Source: CAZSRX01 sp964609675 [NCBI: uncultured Bacteroidota bacterium] | GTDB lineage: Bacteria > CLD3 > SB21 | Reading direction: 5' to 3' | Assembly (NCBI GenBank): GCA_964609675.1 | Contig: CAZSRX010000028.1 | Location: 1,749-58,192 of the forward strand | DNA length: 56,444 nucleotides | Shown here: piece by piece, positions 9,701 to 18,745 of the stretch | How positions within the stretch are numbered: position 1 is the stretch's first letter | Layout of the letters: each line of letters opens with the position of its first letter | The notes under the pieces: generated by a model | What the model saw: the letters and a program-made list of their open reading frames with translations, nothing else | Told to the model about the DNA's origin: nothing | Database searches by the model: none | Made by a program: the position numbers and the translations under genes

Positions 9701-10889
9701 TCCTAAATCCAATCTGTTTGTTGATGGCGCCGTCAATCTCGCCGACCTGATGAAGAATTTTGATTTCAGCCGTGTTAATGAAGTCGGTTACAATTTTCAA
9801 ATTACGTTCAACGATTTTATCCCCATCAACACCAAATCCGAGACGTCGTATCTGCACACGGCGAAAATTACCGGCGTTATGGATATATCCGCCAAGCAGT
9901 TGTACAACACGAAAGTTAAAGGCGATCTGCAAATACGCAACTCGCAGATCTGGGTGGTAGATCCCACGCGTGCCCGTTCCGTCTCAGCGGTAGAGGGCGC
10001 CAAAACATCGGCAGTATCTGAAACCGGAGAAAAACCGCTAGATTTTTATGAAAATCTCGATCTCGATCTCATGATCAGCTTGCCGGAAAACTCGGATAAT
10101 TCCATTCGCAGCGCCGATATGCTCTTGTCGCTTTACGGGGAAATCGGCGTTACCAAACCGGCCGGCTCGCAGGACTTTTTCATCAACGGCAACGTGAACA
10201 CCAAGAAAGGCGGTAAGTACGCCTATCTCAATGCGGCCTTCAACATCGAAACCGGCGAAATTATTTTTACGGGCGAGCCGGGCATCAATCCCGAAATCAA
10301 TATCCTGGCCGTCAAGCGGTTTGAATACAAGGACGAGGAAAATAACCCCATTCCCGCTGAGGCCCGCATTCAGGTAACCGGCACGCTGATGAAGCCACAA
10401 ATTGCGATTACCGCCGTCGAGCGCGGCACTGACGATCCGTTGCCGGGTTTGACGGAACCGGTGGATATCTTGTCCTATCTGGCGCTGGGCGTACGCACCA
10501 AGGACCTGACCAAACTCGGCGCCGAACAAGCCGGCGACTTCGCCAAGCAGGTGGCTATCAATCAGATCCTGAATGTAGTGGCTAACAAAGCCGGCCTTCA
10601 GAAACTGGAATACAGTGCCGGCACCGGTACGCAGGGCGCTTCGATTGCGGTTTCCAAGCGTATCAGCGAGACGATTTCAGTCAGCTTTGAAGGTGGGCTC
10701 GAAGGCGGCGCCGGTAAAAACATCACGCTGGAAATTTCCGCCGATTCCGTCTGGCTCGTTAAGAATATTCCCGGCCTGAAGAAATGGAAAAAAACGGTGG
10801 AACTGGAATACAAAACTCCCGACCAAAGCAAAACCACCCAGCAGGAGGATATTATCAACTTTATCCTGTATTTCAAAAAGGAATACTGA
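6708..10889 (+). CDS. tamB: TamB-family envelope biogenesis protein (AsmA-like, DUF490)
   Basis: A 1393-residue protein with one N-terminal membrane anchor (about residues 8-35), a very long periplasmic beta-rich region, and a C-terminal TamB domain (about residues 1000-1393) containing NGNVNTKKGGKYAYLNAAFN, GEPGINPEI, VTGTLMKPQI and the conserved DILSYLALG. TamB proteins span the periplasm as a hydrophobic groove for phospholipid traffic or outer-membrane protein insertion. The length fits the family (1250-1500). No tamA/BamA gene is nearby. The start is GTG with GCAGG upstream. Several long antisense open frames lie within it and are not genes. tatD begins five bases after its stop. Confidence 0.92.
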   Translation: MTQIIKKTARVIAKILFGLALVIFFLIAGLLAFTQTSWFKSILTDQVVSMVNETINAKLSLESIEGNFFSSLIVNNGQLAFGDTVCVKFRQLKIEYDALALLDNKVHIDQIRLSDPYILAQADSAGVLNFSRIAKPSAPKPPAPVDSTAEPLGGFAIHLGDLIIENGHIVVDMPGLQKDISELNLQVKLDADSQRQSLRIPEFRFLVSDFSKPVRNKKPEPIRVRNLSLNASAHALPKSLKSQTRLKQPDTLSVTIDELRFITDRTDVALRARVILPDTLRGIALDYDASLRMHPLNLDDIRAFADIGLRDIRFLELETDLAGTDTSARLTNFKFYTPAGKLEGYASADFPNGPLRYEADLKFWNMNIGAFAENSGIRSNLNGRVTAKGMDIDPKKLITDVTLNLYDSRYGHIGIKNFEIAANVKSGTANLTRFSGVTSAGTFNCTGWYHLLNEEYQLETRFDQINLGTIAADSSLNSNINLSVIYRGHGLNPNTMKSEMAVRSDSSVIMGRRLDQLSIRGRSADRKFYIDEFKVHTPLVHLGMQGYVGLDSSVNMKYQIKTMDLSLLNKFAGQDSMIKDTFNLDLAYRGEIKGNMKQLETIGTIVVTGFVFGDVRVDSIQFSYYFNGIRPEDFMDSVIEFAKLDSHLFGDIYFYTRNIDAGGSTLRDLTLSITKENRKTLFEVSGYEPAMDAFASTKGYVVLEKETKGEVFLDNLYLKISGKNLKTKEVSVKLGEDPIIDSTYEKWTEVWQNKQMIDVVFDTEKNIYDIRSFSLDVGKGSIGLFGTFDITGDQNVDIKVKDLDLSRANALIGSAQSVIEGQLNLNASLKGSFEKPIIIADWSISNGKASEFVYDNFLGNMQYLNKKIQVNMTLNQNKDKTLTMGGYLPMDLSFKAVDERFTKRPMKFKIHSEGIDLRFLQTFFGKALTLNRGEIKIDMDVSGNREKPVLKGEMKIEDGMLTFPRSTIGQSFRNVRMFMRIKPDSIYLDTLTMQSGKDPKSNLFVDGAVNLADLMKNFDFSRVNEVGYNFQITFNDFIPINTKSETSYLHTAKITGVMDISAKQLYNTKVKGDLQIRNSQIWVVDPTRARSVSAVEGAKTSAVSETGEKPLDFYENLDLDLMISLPENSDNSIRSADMLLSLYGEIGVTKPAGSQDFFINGNVNTKKGGKYAYLNAAFNIETGEIIFTGEPGINPEINILAVKRFEYKDEENNPIPAEARIQVTGTLMKPQIAITAVERGTDDPLPGLTEPVDILSYLALGVRTKDLTKLGAEQAGDFAKQVAINQILNVVANKAGLQKLEYSAGTGTQGASIAVSKRISETISVSFEGGLEGGAGKNITLEISADSVWLVKNIPGLKKWKKTVELEYKTPDQSKTTQQEDIINFILYFKKEY

Positions 10890-10894
10890 CCGGG

Positions 10895-11701
10895 ATGTAC
10901 ATCGACACGCACGCGCACCTGGATTACGACTGGTACGACGAGGACCGCGAAGCCATGATCCAGCGCGCTTTCGATGCGGGTGTGGATCAAATCATTACCA
11001 TCGGCATCGATGGGGCCTCCAGCCGACGGGCTATCGAACTGGCCGCCCGCTACGATCGTGTATGGGCCTGCGTGGGCATTCATCCCAACGACATTTTGAA
11101 ACATCCCGATCACACGATACAAAACCTGGAAGCGCTTCTCTCTCAGCCAAAGGTCATCGCCGTCGGCGAAACCGGTCTGGATTATTACTGGAAAGATACC
11201 CCACCGGATATTCAGAAAGATTTTTTTATCCGGACTATGGAATTGGCGGCCAGCCGTGATTTACCGGTGATTGTACATAACCGCGACGCGCATGAAGATG
11301 TCATAGAAATCATCCGGTCGGTCCAGGATCGAATTGGCCGCCATGCCGTGAAAGGCGTCCTGCACTGTTTTTCGGGCAATGAACGCTACCTGTACCAAGC
11401 CCTCGAAACGGGTTTCTATTTATCCGTTGCCGGCAATGTCACTTTTAAAAAATCCCATCTGCCGGATCTGGTGAAACAAATCCCTCTGGACCGATTGCTT
11501 ATCGAAACCGACGCGCCTTTTCTGTCTCCGGTCCCGTATCGCGGAAAAAGAAATGAACCCGCCTATATTCATTATACGGCCGAAAAATTGAGTGAAGTAT
11601 ATAAAATACCGATCCTCGAAATTGCCCGAATTACATCGGAAAACGCATTGAATCTTTTTAAATTAAACCTTCCGTTAACTGTGAACCCGTTCACACTGTG
11701 A
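10895..11701 (+). CDS. tatD: TatD-family metal-dependent deoxyribonuclease
   Basis: A 268-residue TIM-barrel hydrolase with all signature segments: YIDTHAHLD, AVGETGLDYYW, VIVHNRDAHED, HCFSG and LIETDAPFLSPVPYRGKRNEP. These supply the His/Glu/Asp ligands of a two-metal site. Family members are 3'-5' DNA/RNA exonucleases linked to DNA repair and RNA quality control. The start codon lies five bases after the tamB stop, so the two are probably one transcript; longer upstream reading overlaps tamB and lacks homology. GTGAACCCGTTCAC at its 3' end (11681-11694) could form a small hairpin. Confidence 0.92.
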   Translation: MYIDTHAHLDYDWYDEDREAMIQRAFDAGVDQIITIGIDGASSRRAIELAARYDRVWACVGIHPNDILKHPDHTIQNLEALLSQPKVIAVGETGLDYYWKDTPPDIQKDFFIRTMELAASRDLPVIVHNRDAHEDVIEIIRSVQDRIGRHAVKGVLHCFSGNERYLYQALETGFYLSVAGNVTFKKSHLPDLVKQIPLDRLLIETDAPFLSPVPYRGKRNEPAYIHYTAEKLSEVYKIPILEIARITSENALNLFKLNLPLTVNPFTL

Positions 11702-11766
11702 ATATTTTATACTATAATGCAGAGGTTGCATGGATTAGACGCGTAATAAAAAAAAGAACATAAGTA

Positions 11767-11795
11767 TTGAATTTTTAATAAAATTCCGGTATAAA
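11767..11795 (+). promoter_or_regulatory. Sigma-70-like promoter for the efflux operon
   Basis: TTGAAT (11767-11772), a 17-base spacer and TATAAA (11790-11795) precede the TolC-like gene; the predicted transcript starts near 11802, leaving about 48 bases of leader. Confidence 0.6.
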
Positions 11796-11849
11796 TGTTG
11801 CAGTTTTATAATCGTGATTAACGATTTACAGGATTAAAGGCTGTCCGAA

Positions 11850-13232
11850 ATGAAAAATGTTATATACTTATTGGCGTTAATAATCGCAACGGCAGTATAT
11901 GCCCAGCAGGACAAGAAATCAGTTAGCATTAATACTACCGATACGCTGACTTTAGAAACGTGCATACGCATTGCTCTCGAAAATCAACCGGTAATTAGCG
12001 CTTCACAAGGCGCTATTCTTACTTCGGAATCAGAATACACGCAGGTGCGTTCGCTGTACTTTCCGCAAATTCAGGTAGACGCGGGGGCCTATATGACCAA
12101 CACCCCTTTGCAGTCGGCCAACGTGCTGACGCCTTCACCGACCATCGATCCCCGCCGGAATAAAATTACTTTCATACCCACCATGCGTATGAGCGTGAAG
12201 CAGGGGATTTATGATTTTGGACGAACGGAAAAAATGCTCGATTCCAAGGAAAAACTGATAAAGGCCGCCGAGAAGTCCCTTGAATCAACGAAGGATGAAG
12301 TGGTGCTATCCGTAAGTCTGGCTTATTATAATTATGCGCTTTCCATTGAAGTGGTCCGCATCAATGAGGAACGGGTCCGGCAGGCGCTAAAGCATTTGGA
12401 GCGCGCAAAAGGTTTTTATGAAGTTGGAAAGATCGCCGAGTCGGAAGTATCAAAAGCAGAACTGGAATTATCGAACGCCGAACTGCAGTTGATAGACGCC
12501 CGCGGTAAAAAACGTCTGGCGAAAGTCAACCTGAACAATGCCATGGGTATCATTGAAAATGACGATGATGAATCGGATTACCGGACATCGGAACATGCCG
12601 ATTATGAGCCATTTCGGGCTAATCTGAAGGAATCAATTGATCAGGCGCTTGAAAGCCGCAAAGACATTTCCGCTTCGGCGCTGAAAATCAGCGCATGGAA
12701 AAGCGCGCTCAGCAGTGCCCGCAGCCAATACCGCCCGATTATTACCGCGTTTGCCGGCGTCAGCCCGTACCTGATTCAGAAAAATCCCTTAGCGAATATT
12801 AATCAGGATCAATATAAACTCGGCTACAACATAGGCGTCAATTTTGAGTTTCCGATATTTCAGGGACTCAGCGTGCGCGCGGATATCGCCGAGGCTCAGG
12901 GCGGGCTGCGCATCGCTACGGCGCAGGCCAATGTTCTGCGGCAGAAAATTATCCAGGACGTGCAGGAAAAATTTTTCAGCGTCCGTTACGCGGAAGAACG
13001 GTATAAGGCCACCGATAAGCTCATCGCGCAGGGCGAACGCAACCTGAAGCTGGCGGAGGGCCGCTTTGACACCGGCATCGGCTCGGCTATCGAAATCACC
13101 GACGCCAACGTATCGCTGGCCAACGCCAAAATCGAACGCATGACCGCGCTGTACGAATATAAAATGGCCCTGCTCCGCTTTCAGAAATCCGTCGGAAGCA
13201 TTCAGGCCGCTCACCAGACCTCGCTGGAGTAA
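11850..13232 (+). CDS. TolC-family outer membrane efflux channel
   Basis: A 460-residue protein with a signal peptide (cleavage probably after VYA) and the duplicated alpha-helical/beta-barrel layout of the OEP family. Recognisable parts are LTLETCIRIALENQP at the start of the first repeat, KQGIYDFGRTEK, a coiled-coil region around residues 125-230, and GVNFEFPIFQGLSVRADIAEA with GSAIEITDANVSLANAK in the second repeat. It should form the trimeric exit duct for the MacA/MacB-like proteins encoded directly downstream. First gene of a four-gene operon; the next gene starts four bases after its stop. Confidence 0.93.
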   Translation: MKNVIYLLALIIATAVYAQQDKKSVSINTTDTLTLETCIRIALENQPVISASQGAILTSESEYTQVRSLYFPQIQVDAGAYMTNTPLQSANVLTPSPTIDPRRNKITFIPTMRMSVKQGIYDFGRTEKMLDSKEKLIKAAEKSLESTKDEVVLSVSLAYYNYALSIEVVRINEERVRQALKHLERAKGFYEVGKIAESEVSKAELELSNAELQLIDARGKKRLAKVNLNNAMGIIENDDDESDYRTSEHADYEPFRANLKESIDQALESRKDISASALKISAWKSALSSARSQYRPIITAFAGVSPYLIQKNPLANINQDQYKLGYNIGVNFEFPIFQGLSVRADIAEAQGGLRIATAQANVLRQKIIQDVQEKFFSVRYAEERYKATDKLIAQGERNLKLAEGRFDTGIGSAIEITDANVSLANAKIERMTALYEYKMALLRFQKSVGSIQAAHQTSLE

Positions 13233-13236
13233 TACT

Positions 13237-14400
13237 ATGACCCGAAAGAAAATCATCTGGTACCTCTCTGTAGTCGCTGTGCTTGTTACGGCCGTGCTTT
13301 ATTTTGCCTTCCGGGGCGGTCAGGCGCTCACCTATAAACTGGAACCGGTCGAGCGCGGCGATATCCAAGTTGTCATTACAGCAACCGGCAAAATCAATCC
13401 CGTTACCAAAGTGCAGGTCGGCACACAGGTCACAGGGACTATTTCCAAAATCTTTGCGGATTTCAACCAGAAAGTAAAAAAAGGCACGGTAATCGCCCAA
13501 CTGGACCCGACCTTCCTGAAAGCTCAGTTACTGGAAGCGGAGGCCAATCTAGAAAAAGCTAAAGCGCAGGTGGAACAGACTAAAAAGACACTCGATCGCG
13601 CCACGGAATTGTTTGACCGCAAGCTGATTTCCCAGTCGGAAAAGGACGAAGCCCAGACCAATTACCAGCTTTCGCTGGCCCAGCAGAAGCAGGCGCAGGC
13701 CGCGTACCATCGCGCGCAGGTCTCGCTGGAATATACCACGATTGTATCACCCATCGACGGCGTCGTCATATCCCGTAACGTGGATGTCGGCCAGACCGTG
13801 GCCGCCAGTCTGCAGGCGCCCGTGCTGTTTGTGATTGCCAACGACCTGTCCAAGATCCAGGTCGAGGCCACCATTGACGAAGTGGACATCGGCAAGGTCA
13901 AAGTCGGACAAGAGGTCACCTTCCATGTGGACGCCTATCCCGACGAAAAATTCACCGGAAAGGTTTCCCAGGTGCGCCTGCAGCCAATCATCACCCAGAA
14001 CGTCGTGAGCTATGAGGTGATAATCGACGTTGCCAACACCGAAAACAAACTGCTTCCGGGCATGACGGCGAATCTTTCGATTATCGTCGAAACTAAAAAC
14101 GATATTATCAAAGTGCCTAACATGGCGCTCCGTTTTCAACCGGCACTGAATAAAGAACAGTACGCTAAATTTTCCGCCCAATTCGGGAACCGTTTTGATA
14201 TGAAGAATAATACGATGGTCTGGATGCTGGATCCCGAAGGCCAGCTTGTTCCTTCCATTGTTGAGACGGGCATCACAGACGGTCAATACACGGAAATCCG
14301 GAAAGGCGAACTAAACGAGAAACAGCGGGTGATAACCGGTATGATAAATATCGGCGCTACCGCCAGTTCCACCAAAGGTTTTGTGCCACCTAAAAAGTAA
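13237..14400 (+). CDS. macA: MacA-like periplasmic adaptor (HlyD/RND family)
   Basis: A 387-residue membrane fusion protein. One N-terminal transmembrane helix is followed by the half-lipoyl motif [20 protein letters not shown], a coiled-coil hairpin (about residues 90-155, rich in Ala/Lys/Gln), the returning lipoyl half [17 protein letters not shown], a beta-barrel, and a membrane-proximal domain. In MacAB-TolC systems it links the ABC transporter to the outer channel and stimulates its ATPase. Gene order and length support this. The true cargo (macrolide, peptide or lipid) is not evident; the gene name denotes family, not a proven substrate. Confidence 0.88.
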   Translation: MTRKKIIWYLSVVAVLVTAVLYFAFRGGQALTYKLEPVERGDIQVVITATGKINPVTKVQVGTQVTGTISKIFADFNQKVKKGTVIAQLDPTFLKAQLLEAEANLEKAKAQVEQTKKTLDRATELFDRKLISQSEKDEAQTNYQLSLAQQKQAQAAYHRAQVSLEYTTIVSPIDGVVISRNVDVGQTVAASLQAPVLFVIANDLSKIQVEATIDEVDIGKVKVGQEVTFHVDAYPDEKFTGKVSQVRLQPIITQNVVSYEVIIDVANTENKLLPGMTANLSIIVETKNDIIKVPNMALRFQPALNKEQYAKFSAQFGNRFDMKNNTMVWMLDPEGQLVPSIVETGITDGQYTEIRKGELNEKQRVITGMINIGATASSTKGFVPPKK

Positions 14401-14407
14401 GCCGGAA

Positions 14408-15190
14408 ATGACCACGCACTTGACTCAGCCGATATCCAATAATCATCCGCTCATAGCTGTGCGAAACCTGCGCAAGGTGTACCGTATGGGCGAATTCGAC
14501 GTGCATGCCCTCCGCGGCATCACCGTGGACATTCACGAAGGGGAATTCGTCGCTATCATGGGAGCGTCGGGTTCGGGAAAATCCACTTTCATGAACATTC
14601 TTGGATGTCTGGATATACCGACCTCGGGGGAATATCTGCTGGAAGGCGTACCGGTTGCCCAGATGACCAGGACCGAACAGGCGCATATCCGCAGCCGTAA
14701 GATCGGTTTCGTTTTCCAGGGTTTCAATTTATTATCGCGCACTTCCGCCATAGAAAACGTGGAATTGCCGCTCATGTATCAGGGTATCACCGCTAAAGAG
14801 CGCCGCGAACGGGCCATGGAAGCCCTCAAAGCGGTCGGTTTGGAAAAACGGTTTGACCACAAACCCAACGAATTATCCGGCGGCCAGCAGCAGCGGGTTG
14901 CTATCGCGCGGGCCCTGGCAACCCATCCGTCCATGATCCTCGCCGACGAGCCGACGGGCAACCTCGACAGCAAGACCAGCATCGAGATTATGGCCATTTT
15001 TCAGCGACTCAACGACAACGGGATTACGATTGCGCTCGTCACGCACGAAACCGATATCGCGCAGTACGCCAAACGCAATATCGTGTTCCGCGACGGCCAT
15101 ATTATCCGGGATATGATCGTCGAAACCCGCCTGAATCCCGAAGCGGAAATGCGCAAAGTACTGGCCACTTCCATCATTGATAATGCGTAA
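14408..15190 (+). CDS. MacB/LolD-type ABC transporter ATP-binding protein
   Basis: A 260-residue ATPase with Walker [11 protein letters not shown]-loop FVFQGFNLL, signature LSGGQQQR, Walker [13 protein letters not shown] and switch histidine in VTHE. It belongs to the LolD/MacB/FtsE group of mechanotransmission transporters. Unlike E. coli MacB, ATPase and permease are separate polypeptides here. I chose ATG at 14408, seven bases after the macA stop; a GTG at 14381 would overlap macA. A C-terminal extension of about 30 residues follows the nucleotide-binding domain. Confidence 0.92.
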   Translation: MTTHLTQPISNNHPLIAVRNLRKVYRMGEFDVHALRGITVDIHEGEFVAIMGASGSGKSTFMNILGCLDIPTSGEYLLEGVPVAQMTRTEQAHIRSRKIGFVFQGFNLLSRTSAIENVELPLMYQGITAKERRERAMEALKAVGLEKRFDHKPNELSGGQQQRVAIARALATHPSMILADEPTGNLDSKTSIEIMAIFQRLNDNGITIALVTHETDIAQYAKRNIVFRDGHIIRDMIVETRLNPEAEMRKVLATSIIDNA

Positions 15191-15196
15191 AGAGTT

Positions 15197-16408
15197 ATGG
15201 GATTTCTCAATATTTTAAAAGTTGCTTTTAACGCGCTGAAGCGGAATAAGATGCGTTCGGCGCTTACGATGCTGGGCATCATTATCGGTGTTGGTTCAAT
15301 TATCGCGATGACGGGCGTGGGCGCCGGCGCCCAGCAGGAAATCGACAGCCAGACGGCCGCTTTCGGCACCAACATGATTACAATACGGCCGGGCGGCATG
15401 ACCGCCGGCGGCGTCCGCATCCGCGCCGCCAGCCAGTTGACCCTCGGGGACGGCGAAGCGATTGTGAAGCATTCCGACCTGATAACCGCCCAGACTCCGG
15501 TGATCCGCATGGTGGCCAGCGTCGTTTCTGCTGAGCGCAGTTGGGGCAGCCCCATCTTCGGCGTGAATACCAGCTTTACAACCATTCGCAACTGGGGCAT
15601 ACAGAACGGCGCCATGTTTACCGATCAGGATTACCGCTCAGGCAATAAAGTGTGCGTACTGGGACAAACCGTGGCAAAAAACCTGTTCCCCGGTCAGGAT
15701 CCGGTTGGGCAGATTATCCGTATCCAAAACGTACCGTTCCGGGTAGCCGGTGTGCTTGAGCCCAAAGGCCAGCTGGCATCCGGCCAGGACCAGGACGATA
15801 TGATTATTATGCCCTTCACGACATTCCAGAAACGTCTCGGCGTCAACCGCGATCTCGATTATATCTATGTGTCCGTACGCACAGCCCAGGACATGGATGC
15901 CGCCATCGAGGACATTCGAACTATTCTTCGCAATGAGCACCGCATTCCCTCTTACGGCGACGATGATTTTACGGTGCGCACACAGGAGCAGGTCAATGAA
16001 CTAGCGAAATCTATTTCTAAAACCGTTTCGATTCTCATGTTCATTGTGGCGTCCATATCGCTGGTTGTCGGCGGCATCGGTATTATGAATATCATGCTGG
16101 TATCGGTCACCGAACGCACCCGCGAAATAGGCATTCGTATGGCCGTTGGCGCCACCGAGAAAGACATTCTTTTGCAGTTTTTAATCGAAGCCATAGTCCT
16201 CAGCTTGATGGGTGGTGTCATCGGCCTGATTATAGGCGTGGCAACCGGCCTGATTCTGGAAATCTTCACCGGATGGAACATCATCGTGACCTTTGTCTCC
16301 GTGCTGATCTCTATGGGATTTTCCGCCGGCGTAGGTATTTTCTTCGGTTTCTATCCGGCCCGCAAAGCGGCCTCGCTGAACCCTATCGAAGCGCTACGAT
16401 TTGAATAA
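15197..16408 (+). CDS. MacB-type ABC transporter permease (FtsX domain)
   Basis: A 403-residue permease: one N-terminal helix beginning ALKRNKMRSALTMLGIIIGVG, a large periplasmic MacB core domain (about residues 45-235), and three C-terminal helices in an FtsX domain containing GGIGIMNIMLVSVTERTREIGIRMAVGA and YPARKAASLNPIEALRFE. It starts six bases after the ATPase stop. Together with the preceding three genes it completes a tripartite type VII ABC efflux machine spanning both membranes. Confidence 0.93.
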   Translation: MGFLNILKVAFNALKRNKMRSALTMLGIIIGVGSIIAMTGVGAGAQQEIDSQTAAFGTNMITIRPGGMTAGGVRIRAASQLTLGDGEAIVKHSDLITAQTPVIRMVASVVSAERSWGSPIFGVNTSFTTIRNWGIQNGAMFTDQDYRSGNKVCVLGQTVAKNLFPGQDPVGQIIRIQNVPFRVAGVLEPKGQLASGQDQDDMIIMPFTTFQKRLGVNRDLDYIYVSVRTAQDMDAAIEDIRTILRNEHRIPSYGDDDFTVRTQEQVNELAKSISKTVSILMFIVASISLVVGGIGIMNIMLVSVTERTREIGIRMAVGATEKDILLQFLIEAIVLSLMGGVIGLIIGVATGLILEIFTGWNIIVTFVSVLISMGFSAGVGIFFGFYPARKAASLNPIEALRFE

Positions 16409-16476
16409 GAACCCCTATCGGATATTTGATGCATAAAAGCCCGGCCGGATGCCAGCGTTTTCAAAAACCAATGGAT

Positions 16477-17199
16477 TTATTTTTTCGGGTCCGCAATCGT
16501 AAAGCGGCACGTGCCGGTGGTTTCCTGTCCTGATAAATTGTCCTTGACCCTGATAGTCAGTTTGGCTTCGCCGGGCGGCAGTTCGGAAATGTCGAATAAC
16601 ATGTATTCGTAAACGGTGCGGCGGTTCCCGGTTTTGGTGGTAATCGTACGCGTGGAAGCTGCGTCCGATTTTGTAAACAGACCGGAGACAATATTATTAA
16701 AGATGTTTTTGACTCCGCTCATTTGGATCGTATAAGCGATTTCATACGAACACCGCATCGATTCATCCAGTGTGAGATAATAAATCTCGTAATAAATCCC
16801 CAGCGGTTTGGTGCGCAGGACTACCGTGCCCGGATTGGGAATGATGGCAATGTCTGAATTCGGCTTGATGAATTTTTTCTGTGTGCCGGTCTCATTAACC
16901 GTTGCGGCCAGCTGGATGTCGCTGACTGTTAGGCTGTCGTACGAGTAATCCCGGGGAGATACGGTAAACCGGTATACGCCCTCTTTGAGGATCCAATCGT
17001 CCCGGACGCACTGTATGTTCATGCCAATCACGTATTTCTGAGGTTTCAGCGCCAGACGTAATTCATCAATGAAATACATCTTTTCTATCGAGAAACTATC
17101 GACGCGTATATCATAATCGGCTGTCTGTTCCTTTACCGGCTGGTAGTCCTTATCCAGAACGCTGAGGCGCACTTTGATTTTGGAAGAAAAATTTCTCAT
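16477..17199 (-). CDS. C-terminal half of a GWxTD-domain protein, in the -1 frame of its partner
   Basis: A 240-residue beta-rich frame without a signal peptide. Sequence such as KIKVRLSVLDKDYQPV and ELPPGEAKLTIRVKDNLSG resembles the Ig-like C-terminal region that normally follows the GWxTD domain in one continuous polypeptide. Its ATG overlaps the TGA of the upstream frame (ATGA). Adding one A to the A6 run just upstream (17201-17212) would fuse the two frames into about 735 residues. This may therefore be a broken gene, a homopolymer error, or a coupled second cistron. With no signal peptide of its own it could hardly be exported separately, which favours a single original protein. Confidence 0.6.
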   Translation of the reverse strand: MRNFSSKIKVRLSVLDKDYQPVKEQTADYDIRVDSFSIEKMYFIDELRLALKPQKYVIGMNIQCVRDDWILKEGVYRFTVSPRDYSYDSLTVSDIQLAATVNETGTQKKFIKPNSDIAIIPNPGTVVLRTKPLGIYYEIYYLTLDESMRCSYEIAYTIQMSGVKNIFNNIVSGLFTKSDAASTRTITTKTGNRRTVYEYMLFDISELPPGEAKLTIRVKDNLSGQETTGTCRFTIADPKK

Positions 17200-18680
17200 G
17201 TTTTTTGTGTCAATGGAAAATCCAGTTCTTTAAATGGAACCAGATAATACACGTCGAGCCGGCTCTGCGTTTGATCCTTAAACGATGCGAAATTACAGCT
17301 CATGGGCAGATGAGGAGATACCTGCTTCAGGTCAAATTTCTGCTTTTCACTGTTGAGGAGCGTTTGATTAAATTCTGAATTTATATCCATCTCAAAAGCG
17401 GCCGGGTTGGGCTGTCGGGTCCCCCAAAGATGGCGGTTCATGGAAGCCATCAATTGACTGTAAATTGGGTGATGCTGCTGTCGCTCCTCATACACAGCAT
17501 ATAAAACGGCATCGAGGTTTGTTTGATTACTGACATGGCCCGGGGCTACCGCATAGCTCAGCGGGCGCAGTTCAAACTGACCGCTTGCATTGACAAAATC
17601 AAAGTATAAGTTATCCTGATAATAATACCAGGATTCATTATCATAAATGCGCACCCCGGCTTGGGATTCTCCTCCCGGCGCTTCGTGAGGCCATCCGGTA
17701 TGAATGAAATCCGGCTTGCCCAATCGGATATAAATTTTTCCACGGTCATCGTACCAGGGACGTTTTGCAATACCATAGTGTTCCTTCGCGTAAAACAGGC
17801 GTTGGTAATGTTCAATCAAACGTTGATTCAGGGTATCCGTCAAATCCGGGTCGCGGCTGATCCAGAATTTCCTGATAAAATCGCGTTTCGCCTCTACGCT
17901 CATCAAGCCGGTCCAGGCTTCCGATTCGTTCTTATTGGCAATCACTTCGGCATCGCGGTATAAACTATCCAGCTTGACGGAATCCGTCAGGTTTTTTAGC
18001 CCGGCGTAGAACGCTTCGATAGCGTTCCGGGAATAACCCAGCTTTATCGACTGCATTGCCAGGTCGATCAAGGGCCAGGTGTCAGCAGAGGTCGTGGTGG
18101 CCAGGACCCCTTTTTCATAAGCGGTCAGGGCCTCTCTGGTTTTATTCTGCAGGCGATAGATTTCCGATAATTCGTAATAAGGATGTGAAAAAGTATAGGT
18201 TTCAAACAAAGAATCCGCCTGCGCCGCTTGGAGCAGGGCGCTTTCCGCTTCCGCATACTCTTTTTTCAGTAAATGATAAATACCCGTCAAATAAATCCCC
18301 TCAACATCATTGGGATACTGTTCGGTCAGTGGACGGAGTATTTTTTCTGCCGCGGCGAGTTTCTGCCGGGGAAGTAAATTAATCAGCGCGGTATTTTTAC
18401 TCAGATTAGCTTCACGGAGTTTAGCCGCGATATAGATTTTCCGCATACGGGTCGTAAGCGCGTTTTGTTTTTCCAGAATTTCGTAGCGCTTATAGACTTT
18501 TTCAAAAGCGCGCGCTTTCAGGTCGGCCAGCGCGTGCTGATCCTCACGGCCGCCCGATATGGAATCCAATCGCGTCGAATCGGTCAGCGCCGTATGAATC
18601 GCGCCATCCGCTTGCGCAAAAGCCAATAGGTTCGGAAATGAAAGGATAATAACGCCCGACAGTATATAAAGATACCTCAT
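17196..18680 (-). CDS. GWxTD domain-containing protein, N-terminal part
   Basis: A 494-residue exported protein. The signal peptide (MRYLYILSGVIILSF...) ends near residue 22; TPR-like helices occupy about residues 55-235; the GWxTD domain follows (about 250-400), with EAWTGLMSVEAKRDFIRKFW and the hallmark DDRGKIYIRLGKPDF. Function of the domain is unknown; it is frequent in FCB bacteria and Acidobacteria in envelope proteins. AGGAG lies five bases before the ATG. The reading frame stops just after VYYLVPFKEL, where family members normally continue into a C-terminal beta domain; that domain is found in the next frame. Confidence 0.8.
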   Translation of the reverse strand: MRYLYILSGVIILSFPNLLAFAQADGAIHTALTDSTRLDSISGGREDQHALADLKARAFEKVYKRYEILEKQNALTTRMRKIYIAAKLREANLSKNTALINLLPRQKLAAAEKILRPLTEQYPNDVEGIYLTGIYHLLKKEYAEAESALLQAAQADSLFETYTFSHPYYELSEIYRLQNKTREALTAYEKGVLATTTSADTWPLIDLAMQSIKLGYSRNAIEAFYAGLKNLTDSVKLDSLYRDAEVIANKNESEAWTGLMSVEAKRDFIRKFWISRDPDLTDTLNQRLIEHYQRLFYAKEHYGIAKRPWYDDRGKIYIRLGKPDFIHTGWPHEAPGGESQAGVRIYDNESWYYYQDNLYFDFVNASGQFELRPLSYAVAPGHVSNQTNLDAVLYAVYEERQQHHPIYSQLMASMNRHLWGTRQPNPAAFEMDINSEFNQTLLNSEKQKFDLKQVSPHLPMSCNFASFKDQTQSRLDVYYLVPFKELDFPLTQKT

Positions 18681-18745
18681 ACGTACTCCTTTATGGATTC
18701 CTCCTGAAATAAATCAGCTACAAAAGTAAATTGTATTAAATACGG

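Noticed and set aside
9120-9932. 270-codon antisense open frame within tamB
   Set aside because: It lies entirely inside a strongly supported gene, has no family motif, and matches the frame-shadow effect of this composition.
15001-15615. 204-codon antisense open frame over the ABC ATPase and permease genes
   Set aside because: It overlaps two genes with clear motifs and shows no protein family features.
17196-17215. Programmed -1 frameshift at A AAA AAC in the GWxTD gene
   Set aside because: The heptamer exists but is out of phase with the codons read in the first frame (CAA AAA ACA), and no strong upstream Shine-Dalgarno or downstream hairpin was seen. A homopolymer error or mutation is simpler.
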